Shown here: one piece after another, positions 24,433 through 37,116 of the stretch
How positions within the stretch are numbered: position 1 is the first letter of the stretch
Layout: every line of letters starts with the position of its first letter
Source of the DNA: Darksidea phi
Lineage: Eukaryota > Ascomycota > Dothideomycetes > Pleosporales > Lentitheciaceae
Reading direction: 5' to 3'
DNA length: 64,000 bases
Assembly: GCA_030770425.1 (NCBI GenBank)
Contig: JASJFT010000009.1
Span: 409,038 to 473,037 of the forward strand
Translations under genes and position numbers: made by a program
The notes under the pieces: model-generated
Databases searched by the model: none
Told to the model about the DNA's origin: nothing
What the model saw: the letters and a program-made list of their open reading frames with translations, nothing else

Positions 24433-26178
24433 CTACAAACTGCCAGCCTTCTCGTCGGGATTGAGTTCTTCGAAGTAGTCGGTGATGACTTTGGCAACCC
24501 TGTCAACAACCATACGGATATTGCCCTCGGTAGCATTGAAAGGGGGTGCGATGATGATGTGATCGCCTTCGTCGCCGTTGGCGGTACCACTTCCCGGGTA
24601 CACATAGATCTGATATTCCGGGCCCAGCGCTAAAATGGGAGTGAGCTTGAGATTGAGTGAACAAGAAGAGTCTATTCACCTTTCTCGTGGATCCTGGCGG
24701 CCACATGGAGATCAGGATGGAAAGGTGTTTTGGTCTTCTTGTCTTTGACAAACTCAATCTGTTGAAGTCAGGTTTGGTCCTCGAACGCGATTCGATAGAA
24801 CTTACACCTTGGAAACACCCGCGGCCGCGGATATTACCAACGTTGGGGAGGTGATCAAGCTTCTCATGCAGTAGTTTGTCCAGGAGCTCGCCTATACGGA
24901 TGACGTTGGCGAGCAGATCTTCCTCTTGAATAATCTTCAGAACCTCGAGGCCTGCAGCGCACGCCAAAGGATGGTTTTGAAAAGTATGACCGTGTACGAA
25001 GCTTTGACTCCCTTCACCAAGAATATCGACAATTCTTTGGCTGACGAGCATCGCAGAGATAGGCTGCACACCGGCTCCGAGTCCCTTTCCAAGAACCAGA
25101 ATGTCGGGCTGCGACCCCTCCTCCTCTTGCTGGTAAGCATGCCAGGTGCCCGTTCGTCCCATGCCACACATGATCTCGTCACCGATAAACAATGCCCCAT
25201 GTTTGTGGCAGACGTCTTTCAGAGCTTTGATATAACCGCGGGGGGGAGTCACACATCCCATAGCCTGTGCGAGAGTTAGCTATTGCCCGTGCAATAGTAG
25301 ATGTGAGCTGGTAAGGTTGCCCGACCAATTGGAGGTGAGCTTGGCTGCATCTGCGTGACCCACATATTTGACGACATTAGAAGGACATCAGAGACAGGAA
25401 GAATGAAGCATCTGGCTTACAGCTCCAGAGATGGGCTCAAGCGCGAACGCAATCACCTTGTTGGGACCGAGCTTTTGGAACATGTCTTCCAACTCTTGTG
25501 CTTTCCTCGCCACATAATCCTTGGTAGTCTCATTCTCTTTGCGATCACGATATTCATTGCAGGCGGGAATGTGGCGGACGTTGGGCATTAGGATATCCTC
25601 AAAAATACTGCGTCGGGCCTTGTGGCCGCTCAATGAGAGAGCTCCGAGAGTATTGCCATGATACGATTGCTCACGGGCAATGAACCATGTCCGCTCCGAC
25701 TCTTTCCCCTCCATCTCCACGTGGTACTGTCGGCTCATCTTCATGGCTGCCTCAATGGCATCAGACCCTGAAACGCGTCAATATCTGGTCTCTCGATACA
25801 AGCTCGAATGTTGGACTTGCCGGAGCTATAGAAGACCACCTTTGAGAAAAGTCCCAGGGTCGTCTGAATGAGTGCAACTGAAAGGGCTTTTTCAATGGCC
25901 GTCGTATAGGACAGCGAGGGGACATAGTCGATAGCCCCGAGAAACGCCTTGCTCATGGTAGACCAAATTCGCTCTTTGTATCCGTGGCCCAGGTTCGAGA
26001 CAGCAGCGCCTCCGGATGCATCGTACACGCGGCTGCCGTCACTCATCTGTAGCCAGTTCTCCTCATTGCAGTGGACAGTTAGAGGCACCATTGTAACATT
26101 GCGGTGCAATATGGCGCTGGGTGTGGGATCTTCCGAACTGGTGTCATTACGGTTAGGTCTAGTAAGCCAGGCACCCAT
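24433..26178 (-). CDS. class III pyridoxal-phosphate aminotransferase
   Basis: PLP-dependent omega-amino-acid/diamine-type transaminase (fold type I, class III). Exons complement(25821..26178, 25421..25767, 24806..25264, 24680..24758, 24433..24629); 479 aa, normal for the class. Marks: NLGHGY near the start, the YSSG/SDAIEAAMK phosphate-binding turn, EQSYHGNTLGALSLSG, EPISGA, the cofactor Asp in GDEIMCGMGRTG (264) and the Schiff-base Lys295 in LGKGLGAGVQPIS, then GHTFQNHPLACAAG. Intron 1 starts with GCAAGT instead of GT: the GC-AG splice restores the SSGSDAIEAA motif, whereas reading through breaks it. Intron 2 is 156 bp. The amino donor cannot be told from sequence. Divergent from SEC65 across 1.8 kb. 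Confidence 0.9.
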
Positions 26179-27969
26179 GGTCAAGGTACAGATGTATGCT
26201 CAAAGAGGTGTCGCAAAGTGGATGTTAAGACAAAGAACGAAGAAAACGGGAAGCAACGGAGCATTAGATATCTGCCTTACGCCCGGATGGACCTAGAATT
26301 CTCACTGATTGCATGGCATTGCGCCGTAGATCAAGAAAGTTAGCGCCAGTGGTCACGCACCAAGATGGTGACACGAAGAGAGCTTAGTAGAGGAAACGAA
26401 GCCCTATCTTAGGTTCGGTTTGCCGAGGGAGCCCAAATCATGTTAGCGTTTCGGACCGAAGCAATCGGGTTGTGGTTGCGCTTACCGACTTGCTCTTTCC
26501 AGCGGCCGATTTGTCCACTCCCATGTTGAAAGAGGCCCACAGTGTGCAATGCCCCTGGACAAAAGTGAGGCAAACCCGACAGCAAAATCATACGTTTCCG
26601 TGCCTCAAAATGGTAAATTGTAGTGGCCAATGAGATGGCAATCAATGGCCTGATTTGGGACAGATATCTGTTGGTGGTGGAGTGTAACCCCAGTCACCGG
26701 CACACCATGCCTAAGAAAGCAACAGGGACTGCGGTACCGGCACTTGCATTGATGGTATGCACGAGGATCCGTAATAGGCACGTGTAGACACGCGGCCACA
26801 AATAGAGAGGGGCACGGTAAATACACTCTTCTCCGCACAACTCTTCGAGGGCCTATCATGGGCCGTCTGTTCAGGCGGAGCTGCCGAGGAACGAACTACG
26901 CCGTCTGTGCCGCTTCTCAATGACCGGCCATTGGGAGGCCACAGAAAAAATCTCCGATATGCTGCATGCGAGGGAGCTCTCGGGTGGCCTGCTGAGCCAT
27001 TCGACCGTTCGTCATAGGGCAGATCGGCGATGAATAGCAACCGAGTGATGGTCGACGGTAGGGGCTCACCGACTGCGGGCATGGCCAAAGGCGGTATGGG
27101 TTCCATATCAGCCTCGTGGGCTGCACATGTGCTTCTATAGCACGGGCTTTTGAGCGGTGACGGGATCCATCTCTTGACAAGCGTTGCGTGAGTGGCGGCT
27201 GGGCGGCCGAGCACGTCTGCAGGGAAGTGTGGAATAGCGTAGAGAGGATAGCAGGCAAGGGAGTGTTCGAATCCGGCAGGCCGGCCCGGATGACCACACA
27301 TAGACAAGGGCGTGGGTAAATCGAGGACGCAGTAGAAGCTACGCAGCCTTGGAATAACATCGCAGTGCTTACGGGGAGCTGTAGGACCGGTCAACATAGC
27401 AAAAAAGGGTGGCGGCGGAGAGCGTGGAATGGACATGCCCACGTCCACGTCCACGTGGAGGGCGGCCAGTCAGACCGAGCAGCTGAGGCGACCCATGCCG
27501 CAAACCACGGCTGTGGGATCAATTGTGCTGCACATGTGCCGCGTCAGAGAGTAGAGGCGCTAGCGTGCCCGTCTTCGCGACTCGACATGATGGCTTGGCC
27601 GTCAGACGTCGGGCAGCAGTTCGGGCCGTCCGTGGGAACGAAAGCAACGCATCCGACCGAGGCCAGCCGTGCAGGGACCTCGCTTAGCCACTAGTGGCAT
27701 TTCGCCTCACAGCGCCAAGCCCCTCGCCGTTAGCTCCGTCACGTCCGAAATCCTCCCACCTCCACCCACGCAGATGCAGAGGGCAGAGGCGCCTTGAAAG
27801 CGGCTCACCGACATCGTCACCGGCACCGGCACCAGCACCGGCACCAGCACCACCGCCATACCTACCTACCCGCCCACCGCCCACCTGCTCCCTCCGGCAA
27901 GCTGCCGTCTGTCCTGCCGCCCCCGCACCAAACCCGGCCACGAACTGGCTCGATTGACCCACGCCCCCC
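26179..27969. promoter_or_regulatory. divergent intergenic region, aminotransferase / SEC65
   Basis: 1.8 kb between two head-to-head starts, with both promoters expected here. It includes three CCACGT copies (27439-27456), overlapping a CACGTG box, and a GC-rich CACCGG/CACCAG hexamer run (27818-27852) about 120 bp before the SEC65 ATG. A 247-codon open frame on the minus strand (26711-27454) has no recognisable domain and is not called. Confidence 0.5.
27439..27456 (+). repeat. (CCACGT)x3 with E-box-like CACGTG
   Basis: Three perfect hexamers end in CACGTG (27452-27457), a bHLH-type site. The location in a divergent promoter is suggestive; binding is inference. Confidence 0.8.
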
Positions 27970-28713
27970 ATGAATCCGCGCGTCGAAGACGTCTCCGACT
28001 CGGGCTCGGGCTCTGATTCAGACCCTCCCGAGATGGACCTCGCCGAGATGTCCTCCCTGATCCAGCCTTCACAGGTCCCGTCATCGTCGTCCATGCCGCC
28101 TGAGATGCTGCAACCGCAGGCCCCCGGCATGACCGCTTCCGCCGACAGGGAAAGGTCGAAACACTACCAGTGTCTGTATCCCGTCTACTTTGACAAGTCG
28201 CGGACACGTGCAGAGGGCCGCCGAGTAGGCGCCCAGCTGGCCGTGGAAAATCCTCTAGCTCGCGAATTAGCAGACGCCGCCGCAAGCCTGAGCCTTCGCG
28301 TCGTCTTCGAGCCTGACAAGCTCCATCCAAAGGACTGGGCCAATCCCGGCCGGATACGTGTCCTCCTCAAGCAGGATGGGAAGCAGCTGAACAGAAACAT
28401 CAAGAACAAGCATCACCTCTACCTTCTGATATCAAAGTACCTCCAGACACACCCCGCCGACAAGACCACGCCGTTTAGACTGCCCATCAGAGGCATCCCT
28501 ATGCCCAAGGAGCTCCCAGAGCCTGCCATACCCGCGGGCTGGAAGATGAACAAGATCCTTCCCCTCCACTCACCCGCGCTTACCGGAGGCGGCGTGTCAG
28601 AGAACTTCTTGCAGGATATGATGGCCGAGATGCAGGGAGACATGGGTGCTGCCGGGAACTCGGCCATCGCCAGCGGTGGAAGCAAGGGCAAGAAAGACAA
28701 AAAGAAAAAGTGA
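27970..28713 (+). CDS. SEC65: signal recognition particle subunit SRP19/Sec65
   Basis: SRP RNA-binding subunit needed for SRP assembly and co-translational targeting to the ER. Single exon, 247 aa. Residues 1-60 are acidic and Pro/Ser-rich. The SRP19 fold starts near 65: CLYPVYFDKSRTRAEGRRV, then AVENPLARELADAA, FEPDKLHPKDWANPGRIRVLL, matching the RNA-contact pattern of the family. The tail ends in a Lys-rich stretch (GKKDKKKK), as in other SRP19 proteins. The ATG at 27970 is the first of the frame and has a good upstream context; no intron is needed. Confidence 0.95.
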   Translation: MNPRVEDVSDSGSGSDSDPPEMDLAEMSSLIQPSQVPSSSSMPPEMLQPQAPGMTASADRERSKHYQCLYPVYFDKSRTRAEGRRVGAQLAVENPLARELADAAASLSLRVVFEPDKLHPKDWANPGRIRVLLKQDGKQLNRNIKNKHHLYLLISKYLQTHPADKTTPFRLPIRGIPMPKELPEPAIPAGWKMNKILPLHSPALTGGGVSENFLQDMMAEMQGDMGAAGNSAIASGGSKGKKDKKKK

Positions 28714-31085
28714 GCGGTCGGCAGAACACACGTTGTCCGCTCCTCGTAGCATTGCATATGTCCTCTTTCGGCAGTGTCGTGTATAAGCACGCTTATCAAG
28801 CCTGGCCATCAAAAGCGCACCAGCCGTGTTCTTTCCATAGTTCGGGGACAGCGAGCCACCTCCACATCGGAGACGCAGCACCAATATCACCCTTTCACCA
28901 TCATGCATAAACCCACGCTAGGTTTTCGCTTTCAGTGGGCGACCGAATGTGATTAGCTGCACGTTTCCTGCACGTCATGCACACATCCCTGAGTTGGACG
29001 CGTCCTTAGGCAGCTACTTTTCAGCCTCTTCACAATCTCATCACGTCGCTTGTCAACCTTTGCAAGTGTGGAGCTCATGCTTGATGCATGCAACGCGGTC
29101 GAACGCACCTCCGCATTGGTTGCAGCACGCAGATGTACACGGCGGTAAGGATCCTTATTGGACTATGATCCGAACGATTGCAGCGGGTTTTTTCCTACTT
29201 CCTGTCGTCGTCCTTCTCGTCGCTCTGTATTCCCACCCAGGCTTGCTGCTCATGAGTGTTTTCAAGCGAGCGATGAGAGCAGATCCACTCCTGCTTGGAT
29301 AGGTCTAAGGAGTAGACATGCCCCACAATGGTGGTTTTCCAGAAATGAGTACTGCCGATCATTTCGCCTTATATAGTGCCTACTCCGCGGAGCCGGCCGA
29401 AATGGAGCTTTTCTAGGAGACTGCTTTGACGGCTAAAGTCGGTGGCTTCGGCTCCACCATCACATCACCCACCGATGGCGCATACTGCGACGGCCTGTGA
29501 TAAGCAGGGAGGTGTTGGATTACGCAGGCATGCGCATGTCGTCTGTACGAGGCCATGGATGCTAGGTGGGGCCGTTTACCTATATATACCATCGTACGAT
29601 GCTTAGAACGGGCGTTTGGAACTAACAATACGCATCACAATCCAAAAAAGCCCTTAGCCAAGCCACGACATTGGCCCAATTGCGCCTTCTGCAGAACCGG
29701 TACCCCACGATTCGGGAGTCCCTGTGCTCTCCCGTCCCAGCTGGCGCCAAGCACCACAGGCTTTTCTAATACCGTTAGCGCCTGCTGCACAGAGACATGT
29801 TTGCGTCATGCACGCCACGCCCTGGTACACAATTGGTAGGCTTCAGAAGCTGACGACAGACAAGCGGTCATCTACGGCGGCTCCACCGTATCAAGGACAA
29901 CTCGATGTTCTCTTGGGAGTTGCGAAAAATGACCATACGGGCTGCGTGAAACACGGTCATAGCGTTGATAGACTGTGGGATTAAGCTCTCCGTGTGCTAG
30001 TCGATGTGGAATTGTGATCAGAGCCTTGGGGCAACCAAGCGCCTGCACATACCATCATGCACCTGATTTCCGAAGTCGAGAAACGACTTTTCACAGTCAT
30101 AGGAGGTAGCTATCTACAGTTAGCCTCATACAGGCAACAGAGTGTAGCGTAACGGACTGTATTTTCCAGTAGCTGGGTTAGACCACGGCCAGCATGCAAG
30201 CCAAACCCACGCCTCCGCATGCGAGCAGCAAGGGTCAATATACGTCACACGCCACAACAAAGCCATTCACAAGCCACCACCCATTCCGTAGCTAGCGCAA
30301 TGCGAGGCTGTAACTTGTGATGAAAGCACGCCCCGTGGCTTGCAAGTAGCGAACAAAGCTACCACGCAATCGAGATGTCGAATACCGGTCAAGAATCCGG
30401 ATGACCTCGTATTGTGTGGCTTGGACTATCTAGTACTCTCGGGGTGTACGGAGTATATACCCGGTATTACGAATTCCTACTGGCCCCTGCTCTGCCTCGT
30501 GTCGTTTTGGCCTGGCGTGTGCTTCCTGGGATTGGGAGGTGCTTGGGCGTGCTTGGACTTCTTTGCTGTTTGCGGTGATGTTGAGGCAGTTTTTTGCTAT
30601 CAGGCTAGCTCGTATAGATACCCCTGCATATACTGCTCCTACACGTATATATAAGCAGCTCTCCTACGGAGCTATTGCGATCAACTCGGTTCTTCACATC
30701 TACGTCCCACAGTGATTTCACACTGTGATATTTGGGAGTAGTTGTCTCTCTCAACATATCGCTTGCCATTTGAAACTTGGCTCCGCAGATGTGGTTGATG
30801 TATGCCAGCCTTGTTCGTGTGGGCATTGTGCTTCTCGATGATATCGAACCCTCCTCAGTACCAGTATATTAGGGGAAACCAGTTCTCCCTGCTTTCAGAA
30901 AATCTCACGATGACAAGTACGCAGTCAGGTTGGTTGAAGTAATTTGTGTCATTCGAGCTCATAATTAGGCCATCAATATGCATCAACACCATATGCACCC
31001 GCCCAAACGCCTCATTCCACCAAGCCCCAATGTCATGCATGCATTACACACAAGAAAAGAAAACAAGCACGGCACCCCAACCGGC
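28714..31085. other. intergenic, convergent SEC65/protease 3' region
   Basis: 2.4 kb between convergent gene ends. Only scattered frames under about 120 codons with no domain, RNA gene or clear repeat. Confidence 0.5.
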
Positions 31086-32586
31086 TTAGATTCCTGGCTG
31101 GTCCGCAAAGCCGATCCTCTGAGGCGACGCAGCATCATGAACAACGTACTTGCTCTTCAGGAAAATATCGCCAAAGATGGAAAACCCAATACCATCATTC
31201 GTCTGGATTCCGCCAAAGCAAGTGGTACTGCCAGTCTGGACGGGCGCATAGTTGATATACTTCCCTGGAACGCGCTGCTTCACGCCCGCCAGCGTGAGGC
31301 TGAAATCCGGAGGTGTGGTAGAGCAAGGGAACACGTAGCCGCCGTATGTGGCGCTGTTGGACGAGCCGGTGATTTTAGCGTAGTAAGCCTTGACGATTGC
31401 GGGGGGAAGGTAGAGGAGTGTGGTGCCTGTGTCAGCGATGCCGTTGATGGTGGTCTTGGTCTCGCTGCCAGTGCCGATCGTGTAGCCGGTGAAGTCGAAT
31501 TGCCACCATCCCTGAGAAGTATCTACATTCACATACGTGATCTGTCCGGTGTACTTTGAGCTGTCGAGGAATCCGAAATCGTAGGTACCGGCGGCGTGGT
31601 ACTTCATTGTCACTGCGAATAGCGGCTTGTCTAGCTGACTCTTCACGGTGTCGAACCACGTCTTCTGGGCGGTCGGGCGGACGGTGTTGAGCGAGCTGAA
31701 AGAGAGACCCAGGAGTCCATCTGTGTCGGTGTCTTGTTGGAAAGTAGCGGAGACAGAAGTAGCGGCCTCTACGGCTTGCGAGGTGGCTGTTACACCGCCA
31801 ACGACTACCTTATCGGCGTAGACTTTTCCAGAGGCGCCTGAGCCATCGCCGTAAGAAATTTTCCAGGATGCGCCTTGGATTACTTTGGAGCTGTCGACTT
31901 TGTAGTAGTCGTGGCCTGAGAGTTGGGCGGAGGGCTGCAGTGAGGAAAAGACCCAGCTAAAGGGTTGTTAACAAGTGTGTTGTCCAATGAAGGCTGAAAC
32001 AAGCGCTTGGAGTTTGGTGGGGTAGTGTATAGCCGTGAGAACTGCCGCGCTAAAATATATGTTGCCAAATACCCGCGCGAGATGAACTCGTGCGATGCAG
32101 CCCATCTATGTCGACATCCCCTAGAGAGAAACAATTCGCCGCTTGAGTTTCAACGTCAGGATGCGGGGGGGGGCACGCTCCTTGGCAACGTCTAAACCGG
32201 CAATGGTGCGAAAGAAACTCGTATATCACTTACAGATCAGCACTGCCAGTGTCGAAATCCAGATGCACTGTCGTGCTTCCAAGCGTCACCGGACTCAAAT
32301 ATAGCGAGTCGTACGCATCGCCGGGCACTGCGGGTGCAGTACCATTCTCGCCAAAAGCAGAGACGTCGTCCTCCTTGGGGCCAATATCGGCCGCCTTCTG
32401 AATTTGCTCGGGAACAGCCTTGCCGAACTTGCGGAGCGTCTTAATAACTTCGGCAGGTCCGTTCTTGATGAAGACCTTGCGCTCGACTTGCTCGACTGTG
32501 AAGCCTCGTTTCTCAAGGGAGATTGGGTTGGCGATGGCGGCGCTGGTAAGGGCAAGAGCCGCCGTGAGGGAAGCGAGAGAAGGCAT
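31086..32586 (-). CDS. secreted aspartic protease, pepsin (A1) family
   Basis: Extracellular acid endopeptidase of the aspergillopepsin/endothiapepsin type. Exons complement(32234..32586, 31086..31956) with a 277-bp intron; 407 aa. A signal peptide spans about residues 1-20 (hydrophobic core [13 protein letters not shown]), followed by a basic propeptide with a Lys-Arg pair at 26-27. First catalytic motif FDTGSADLW (Asp112), split just before the Trp by the intron; flap Tyr153 in ISYGDGSG; second catalytic motif [11 protein letters not shown] (Asp293). A Cys pair near the C-terminus (FPCS ... TTCFGG) would form the family's conserved disulfide. The intron is unusually long for this window, but its splice keeps the D-T-G-S-A-D-L-W reading. 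All core catalytic residues are present. Confidence 0.94.
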
Positions 32587-34688
32587 ACCGGATATACGGC
32601 CTCCGGTAGTCGCAGAAGAAGACTTGACGATGAGGGGAGAGGAAAGGGAAACGATGCCTCAGAGGAGACGTGCAACGGTGAGGATGAAGACTCCAGAAAG
32701 CGCGGGAACAGACATATCTTTATACGTACCGCGACTTCCCTAGAGCACAGGCGTACGATGTATAGCACATAGCACATAGCACACTATGCCTGTCATACTC
32801 GTGCTCTGGGGCAGGTCCCGGGTGTCGCAATGCCCAGGCTGTATTGGGGGGCGATGACATCGCCAATCAAGTCTGCATCCACTCCATCCTCGTTTAATGC
32901 GAAGCCTTTCTTGGCAGGTACCTGAGAAGCTTGTCGGTGTACTGGTGGATCTATAGGATTGCATTAAAGCAACCTTCTGTTTTGGGACGTAGGCCGGAGC
33001 TGGCGTACCATATCCGAAGCTGGCAGTGCATGCTGAAACAGAACAGAACCAGAACAGGCTGTCGATTCCAGAGTACTGGCTACCCTATCCTGCACGGCCT
33101 TGGGAACCAAGATATAGATTGAGTACGTCCGGCGTGAGCAATTGGCCGACACGCGTGATTGAAGGGGTCGCGTGTAGCTCCCTAGTTCGGCGCGCGGACC
33201 GATGTCAATCCACAGGCTTGATCGCAGGGGCACACCAGGTTGATATCTCGCGTTGCTCAGATCGTTGATTGGCGAGATGGGCAAATGAACAAGTGAAGAG
33301 CCAACTGTGCTGTTAGGGCGGCTGGAGATAAGCCCCAGTAGCGCCGTTCAGAAGCAAACTAGATTAGGAAGCTGCAGGAGGCGAGTGCGACCGGCCAGTC
33401 ATGAGCAGTGGGGGTAGAGTCAAGCCTGGACCGTTGGCAAACGGCAGGCTTCACGATCCGAGAGCCACGGCCGCTGGTAGTTGCATTCACTTGGCGCTAT
33501 ACCAGAGCTGAATGGGTAGGTTGGGCCGGCAAGGCATTAACCCGGTAGTTAATGTTACCACATGAACAAACCGTGGCCAAACGGGGCGGAGGCGAGTGCG
33601 CATGAAGTTGCTAGCCGTGCCATCAACCAATGCCTCAATACTACCGCCTCGACCAGGACGCCAGAATCCTGACAGCACGCAGTGAGCGTGAGTGTGCCTC
33701 GGAACCCAGCACGCAAGGCACCATCTAAAAGGCGCGCTCGCACCGGACTTTGGCCAAGATAGATTAGGACACGGCGATCGGTACCGGCAATCGCGAATCA
33801 AAAGTCAAGGCGGCAAAAGGGCTGAGAGACCGAGGATCACAAGAACCGGGAAGATAAGACAGGCGGGGAGTGATGGGTTGTGGTTGAAGAAAGGTTGGAC
33901 ACGAGCGCGGAAACCCACTTGCGCTAGGCTAGTTTGGTCGTTGGGTTTCGTCTTCAACCGCGGCCCGGGACCGGCCAGTGCTGACCGTTGGCTCTCTTGA
34001 ATGTAGGCGCGTATCAACTGTAGGGCCAACCACACGATGACATGTCTTGCTCGCTCGCTTCCCGCGTCGTGCGTGGGAATCTGCATCGTGGATGGTTGCT
34101 TCAGACCTGCCTCTTCGGGTGGCCTTGGTGCTGATCCGTCCCACCTGCTGGTTTACAAGCAAACGATCCTGGGTTCTGGACGATCGGGGATGGTGTCAAG
34201 CATTCGTCCAAGACTTTTTGGCATCGAAAAGCTTTGCGGCAGCGTTGGCGCTGTCTGACGATGCGTTTTGTTACAACCATCACACAGATACTCAAACTCA
34301 GACGTAAAGTTGCACGTGGTGGTAGTCAAGATAGCGCTGCTATCTGTGACATGTAAACACCTGAGCCTTCCCTCGGCGTACCTACGGAGCCAATGAGGCG
34401 TTTACCCCCAATCTCCCCGGGACTGGGACGGCCCAAAGTTGCTCGAAACATCGTGCGGATAATGCAATGACGACAACGCTCACCTGCTCGCCTTTTGCCA
34501 TGAAAAGGAGAGCATATCGTTAATACTCTTACGGTTGCTCAGCATGCCCGAAGTCCGGAGTTACCGAAGTTGGCCCCATGATAGACTCTGCGCCTTATCC
34601 AACTTCCCAATCAGGTATTCTTATACCCAAGCAATGCGAAAGGAGACACGGGTATGACCATAGAATATCTCCTCTCCATGCCGGCTTC
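32587..34688. other. intergenic, protease upstream region
   Basis: 2.1 kb. The part next to 32586 should hold the protease promoter. A perfect 7-bp tandem (agcacat, three copies, last with one change) lies at 32764-32784. No gene or RNA was recognised. Confidence 0.5.
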
Positions 34689-36885
34689 CTAGGCGGCAGC
34701 CACTGGACCCACAACGGCTTGTTGGAGCTCCGCGAGAGCCTCGTCGTAGGCCTTCTTCTTGTCGGAGGTGACATTACCCTCCTTCCAGTCTACGCGCTTC
34801 ACCTTCTTACCACCCCTGCGTATATTCTCACCCCTCGCCAGTTGTTTCCAGAACCAAGCAGCCTCAGTTTTCGTGAATAAAGTCCAAGCCTCGCCTGCCT
34901 TGTTGGCGCGCGCTGTGCGACCCACGCGGTGCACATAACTAGTGACGCTTGGTGGAATGTCGTAGTTCACGACGTGTGAAATATCGGGGATGTCCAATCC
35001 ACGCGATGCAGCATCGGATGCAACCAAAATCTTGATGGATCCGGAGCTGAACAATTTCAACAGCTTCTTTGACGCTTTGGCTGTGGATGAAGGTGTCATT
35101 GTCTTGAGGTAGTCTTTAAGCGATGGCTCCAGGATAGAAAGGAGGTGCGACAACCGGGAAGCGCTCTCGTTACTCTTCGTGAACACCAGCACACGACTCC
35201 TATGTTCCGCAATCGACCTAGTGCCAATCGGTTTTGAGGAGTCGGACAAGTCTTTCTCTTCTTCGATCGGTTTGAATGCGTGATTCAGAAGCAGGTACAG
35301 TAGATACAGCGGCTTCTGCTGGCCGTCACCGACCGGTATTGCGAATTCATCGAGTGTGGAGGGTAGTTCGAAGACGTCTCCGTCCATCGTAACACCCTGT
35401 TCTTCTCTGGGTTCCTCTTGTACGGAAACCAGTCTGGGCCTATTCAATCTCAGTGTTCCCAACTTTGTCAGATCCTTTTCCATAGTCGCGCTGAGCACGA
35501 CCTTTGTAAGTTGTCTAGGCGCGAGCAGAGCACCCCCCCACGCCGAGCCTTGTATTTCCTTCCGGATACGTTCCTGCGCATTCATGTAGTCTTCGGGGGT
35601 CTCGCCGTGCAGGGCATCCATGAGTACAGTAGCCCATCCTTGGAAGTCTTGATTCAGTAGCTCATCAGCCTCGTCGATGACTAACCATTTTACAGAGCGT
35701 AACAGGAATCCGGTGGTGGCTTCAATATGCTCGACCAATCTTCCAGGAGTACAGATTAGGATATCGACGCCAGAGTCGTATCGAGGGACATGGTCGATAG
35801 GCATGCTCATCAGATCATCGATCATACCATGTTCGACGTATCCGGACTCTAGCTGCTGCGTCGCCCTCCTATGCAAGTCCTGTGCTCTTTTCGGGTCATA
35901 CTGTGCCCGCAGCTTAACGAGCTGTTTCTGCTCCGTAGCGAACGGGACATTGCCCACCGCGGTTGCTACCTTGATCTTTGTTCCAGCGCATAATTCCTCG
36001 GCGACTTGGAGAGCTTGGTCGACCAATTTACGAGTCGGTACCACGATGATCGCAGAGAGCACAGGCGTAACTCTGTCCTTCATCGCCTCGATGATAGGCA
36101 ATAGATACGCGAGCGTTTTGCCGGAGCCAGTCCTTGCAGACACGCAGATGTCACCGAGGTGCTGTTCGTATCCCGGGTGGAGCATGGGCAAAAGTGCGGA
36201 CTGTACCGCCAACGCATCTGTGTAGCCCTGCTTTTCCAGTTTTTTTAAGAAAAAAGCCTGTACTCCCAGCTCGTCAAAAGGCACACGCTTCGAGGCTTCG
36301 ACGGTAACGGGCTGTGCGAGCCAGGCTGGCAAAACCGAAAAGGTAGGCCCGAAGTCAGGATCGGGGACAATTGCGGGTTGAGGCAGAGGCTCTAGGTCTA
36401 CCCGATGTCAGTATGACGATACCTGAGTGTTTTCGCTGTGCCTTACCGCGAAGCACCCGCTCCTCTCCTGCTGGCACATCCGACTCTTCTCCGGCATCCT
36501 GACGTTTGTGCACAAGTTCCTGAGCTTTCCTGGATACCTTCTCGAACTTTGACAATATCGATTTGTGTTTCTTTGGGATCGCCTCGGGCTCTTCGTCGGC
36601 ATCATCCGCGATTGACTCCCGCTTCCGCTTCTTGGGCTTCTTGGGCTCCTTGGTCTGTTTTGTAGATTCGCCCGCCACATCCTCCGGCCCCAGTTTTTTC
36701 ACATCCTGAGCCGCCTCCGGCTCCTCTATGCCTTGAGCAAGCCCATGATCCCGCCGCTTCTTCGACTTCTTTTCTTTCTTCGCTTGTGCCAGCTTCGGTG
36801 ACGATGCGGGTTCGGGGCTCGACGAGGCATGCTTCTTGGTCGCGGGGTTCGGCGGTACGAATCTAGAGTATATTGGAGCTGGCAT
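34689..36885 (-). CDS. DBP6: DEAD-box ATP-dependent RNA helicase Dbp6
   Basis: Nucleolar RNA helicase for early 60S pre-ribosome assembly. Exons complement(36447..36885, 34689..36397) with a 49-bp intron; 715 aa. Residues 1-145 are Lys/Glu-rich nucleolar-type sequence. Core: Q-motif region VPFDELGVQAFFLKKL (from about 185), motif I ARTGSGKT (234-241), PTRK (Ia), TPGR (Ib), DEAD (388-391), SAT (III), then domain 2 with LVFTKSNES, LVASDAASRGLDIP (V) and HRVGRTARA (VI). The large insert between motifs Ia and Ib and the Lys-rich tail suit Dbp6 among DEAD-box proteins. It is head-to-head with GPI3, with only 231 bp between the two ATGs. Confidence 0.9.
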
Positions 36886-37116
36886 GGCGAAACGTGTGCT
36901 GCCTAGTGTAGTCGTAACGGTGCAGTCTCGATCTCGAAGAAATTCGGAAATGCCAAGATTTCGCCGGAGGTGGAAACGCCGACCGCCAATGACAATGATA
37001 CGTGGGGCGTGAGCTTCGTCGCAACTCTCTCCATGATTGTATGTCGAGGACTCTTTGAGCTGCCATGAATTTAAACGTTGCTCACACTCGAGGCCACAGT
37101 CCTTGGAACCAGCACA
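36886..37116. promoter_or_regulatory. 231-bp shared promoter of DBP6 and GPI3
   Basis: The two start codons face away from each other across this short stretch, so both core promoters must be inside it or overlap the coding ends. No TATA-like element is obvious. Confidence 0.6.

Noticed and set aside
26711..27454. 247-codon minus-strand frame
   Set aside because: Composition is Pro/Ser/Arg-rich without any motif, and several other frames are open in the same GC-rich DNA.
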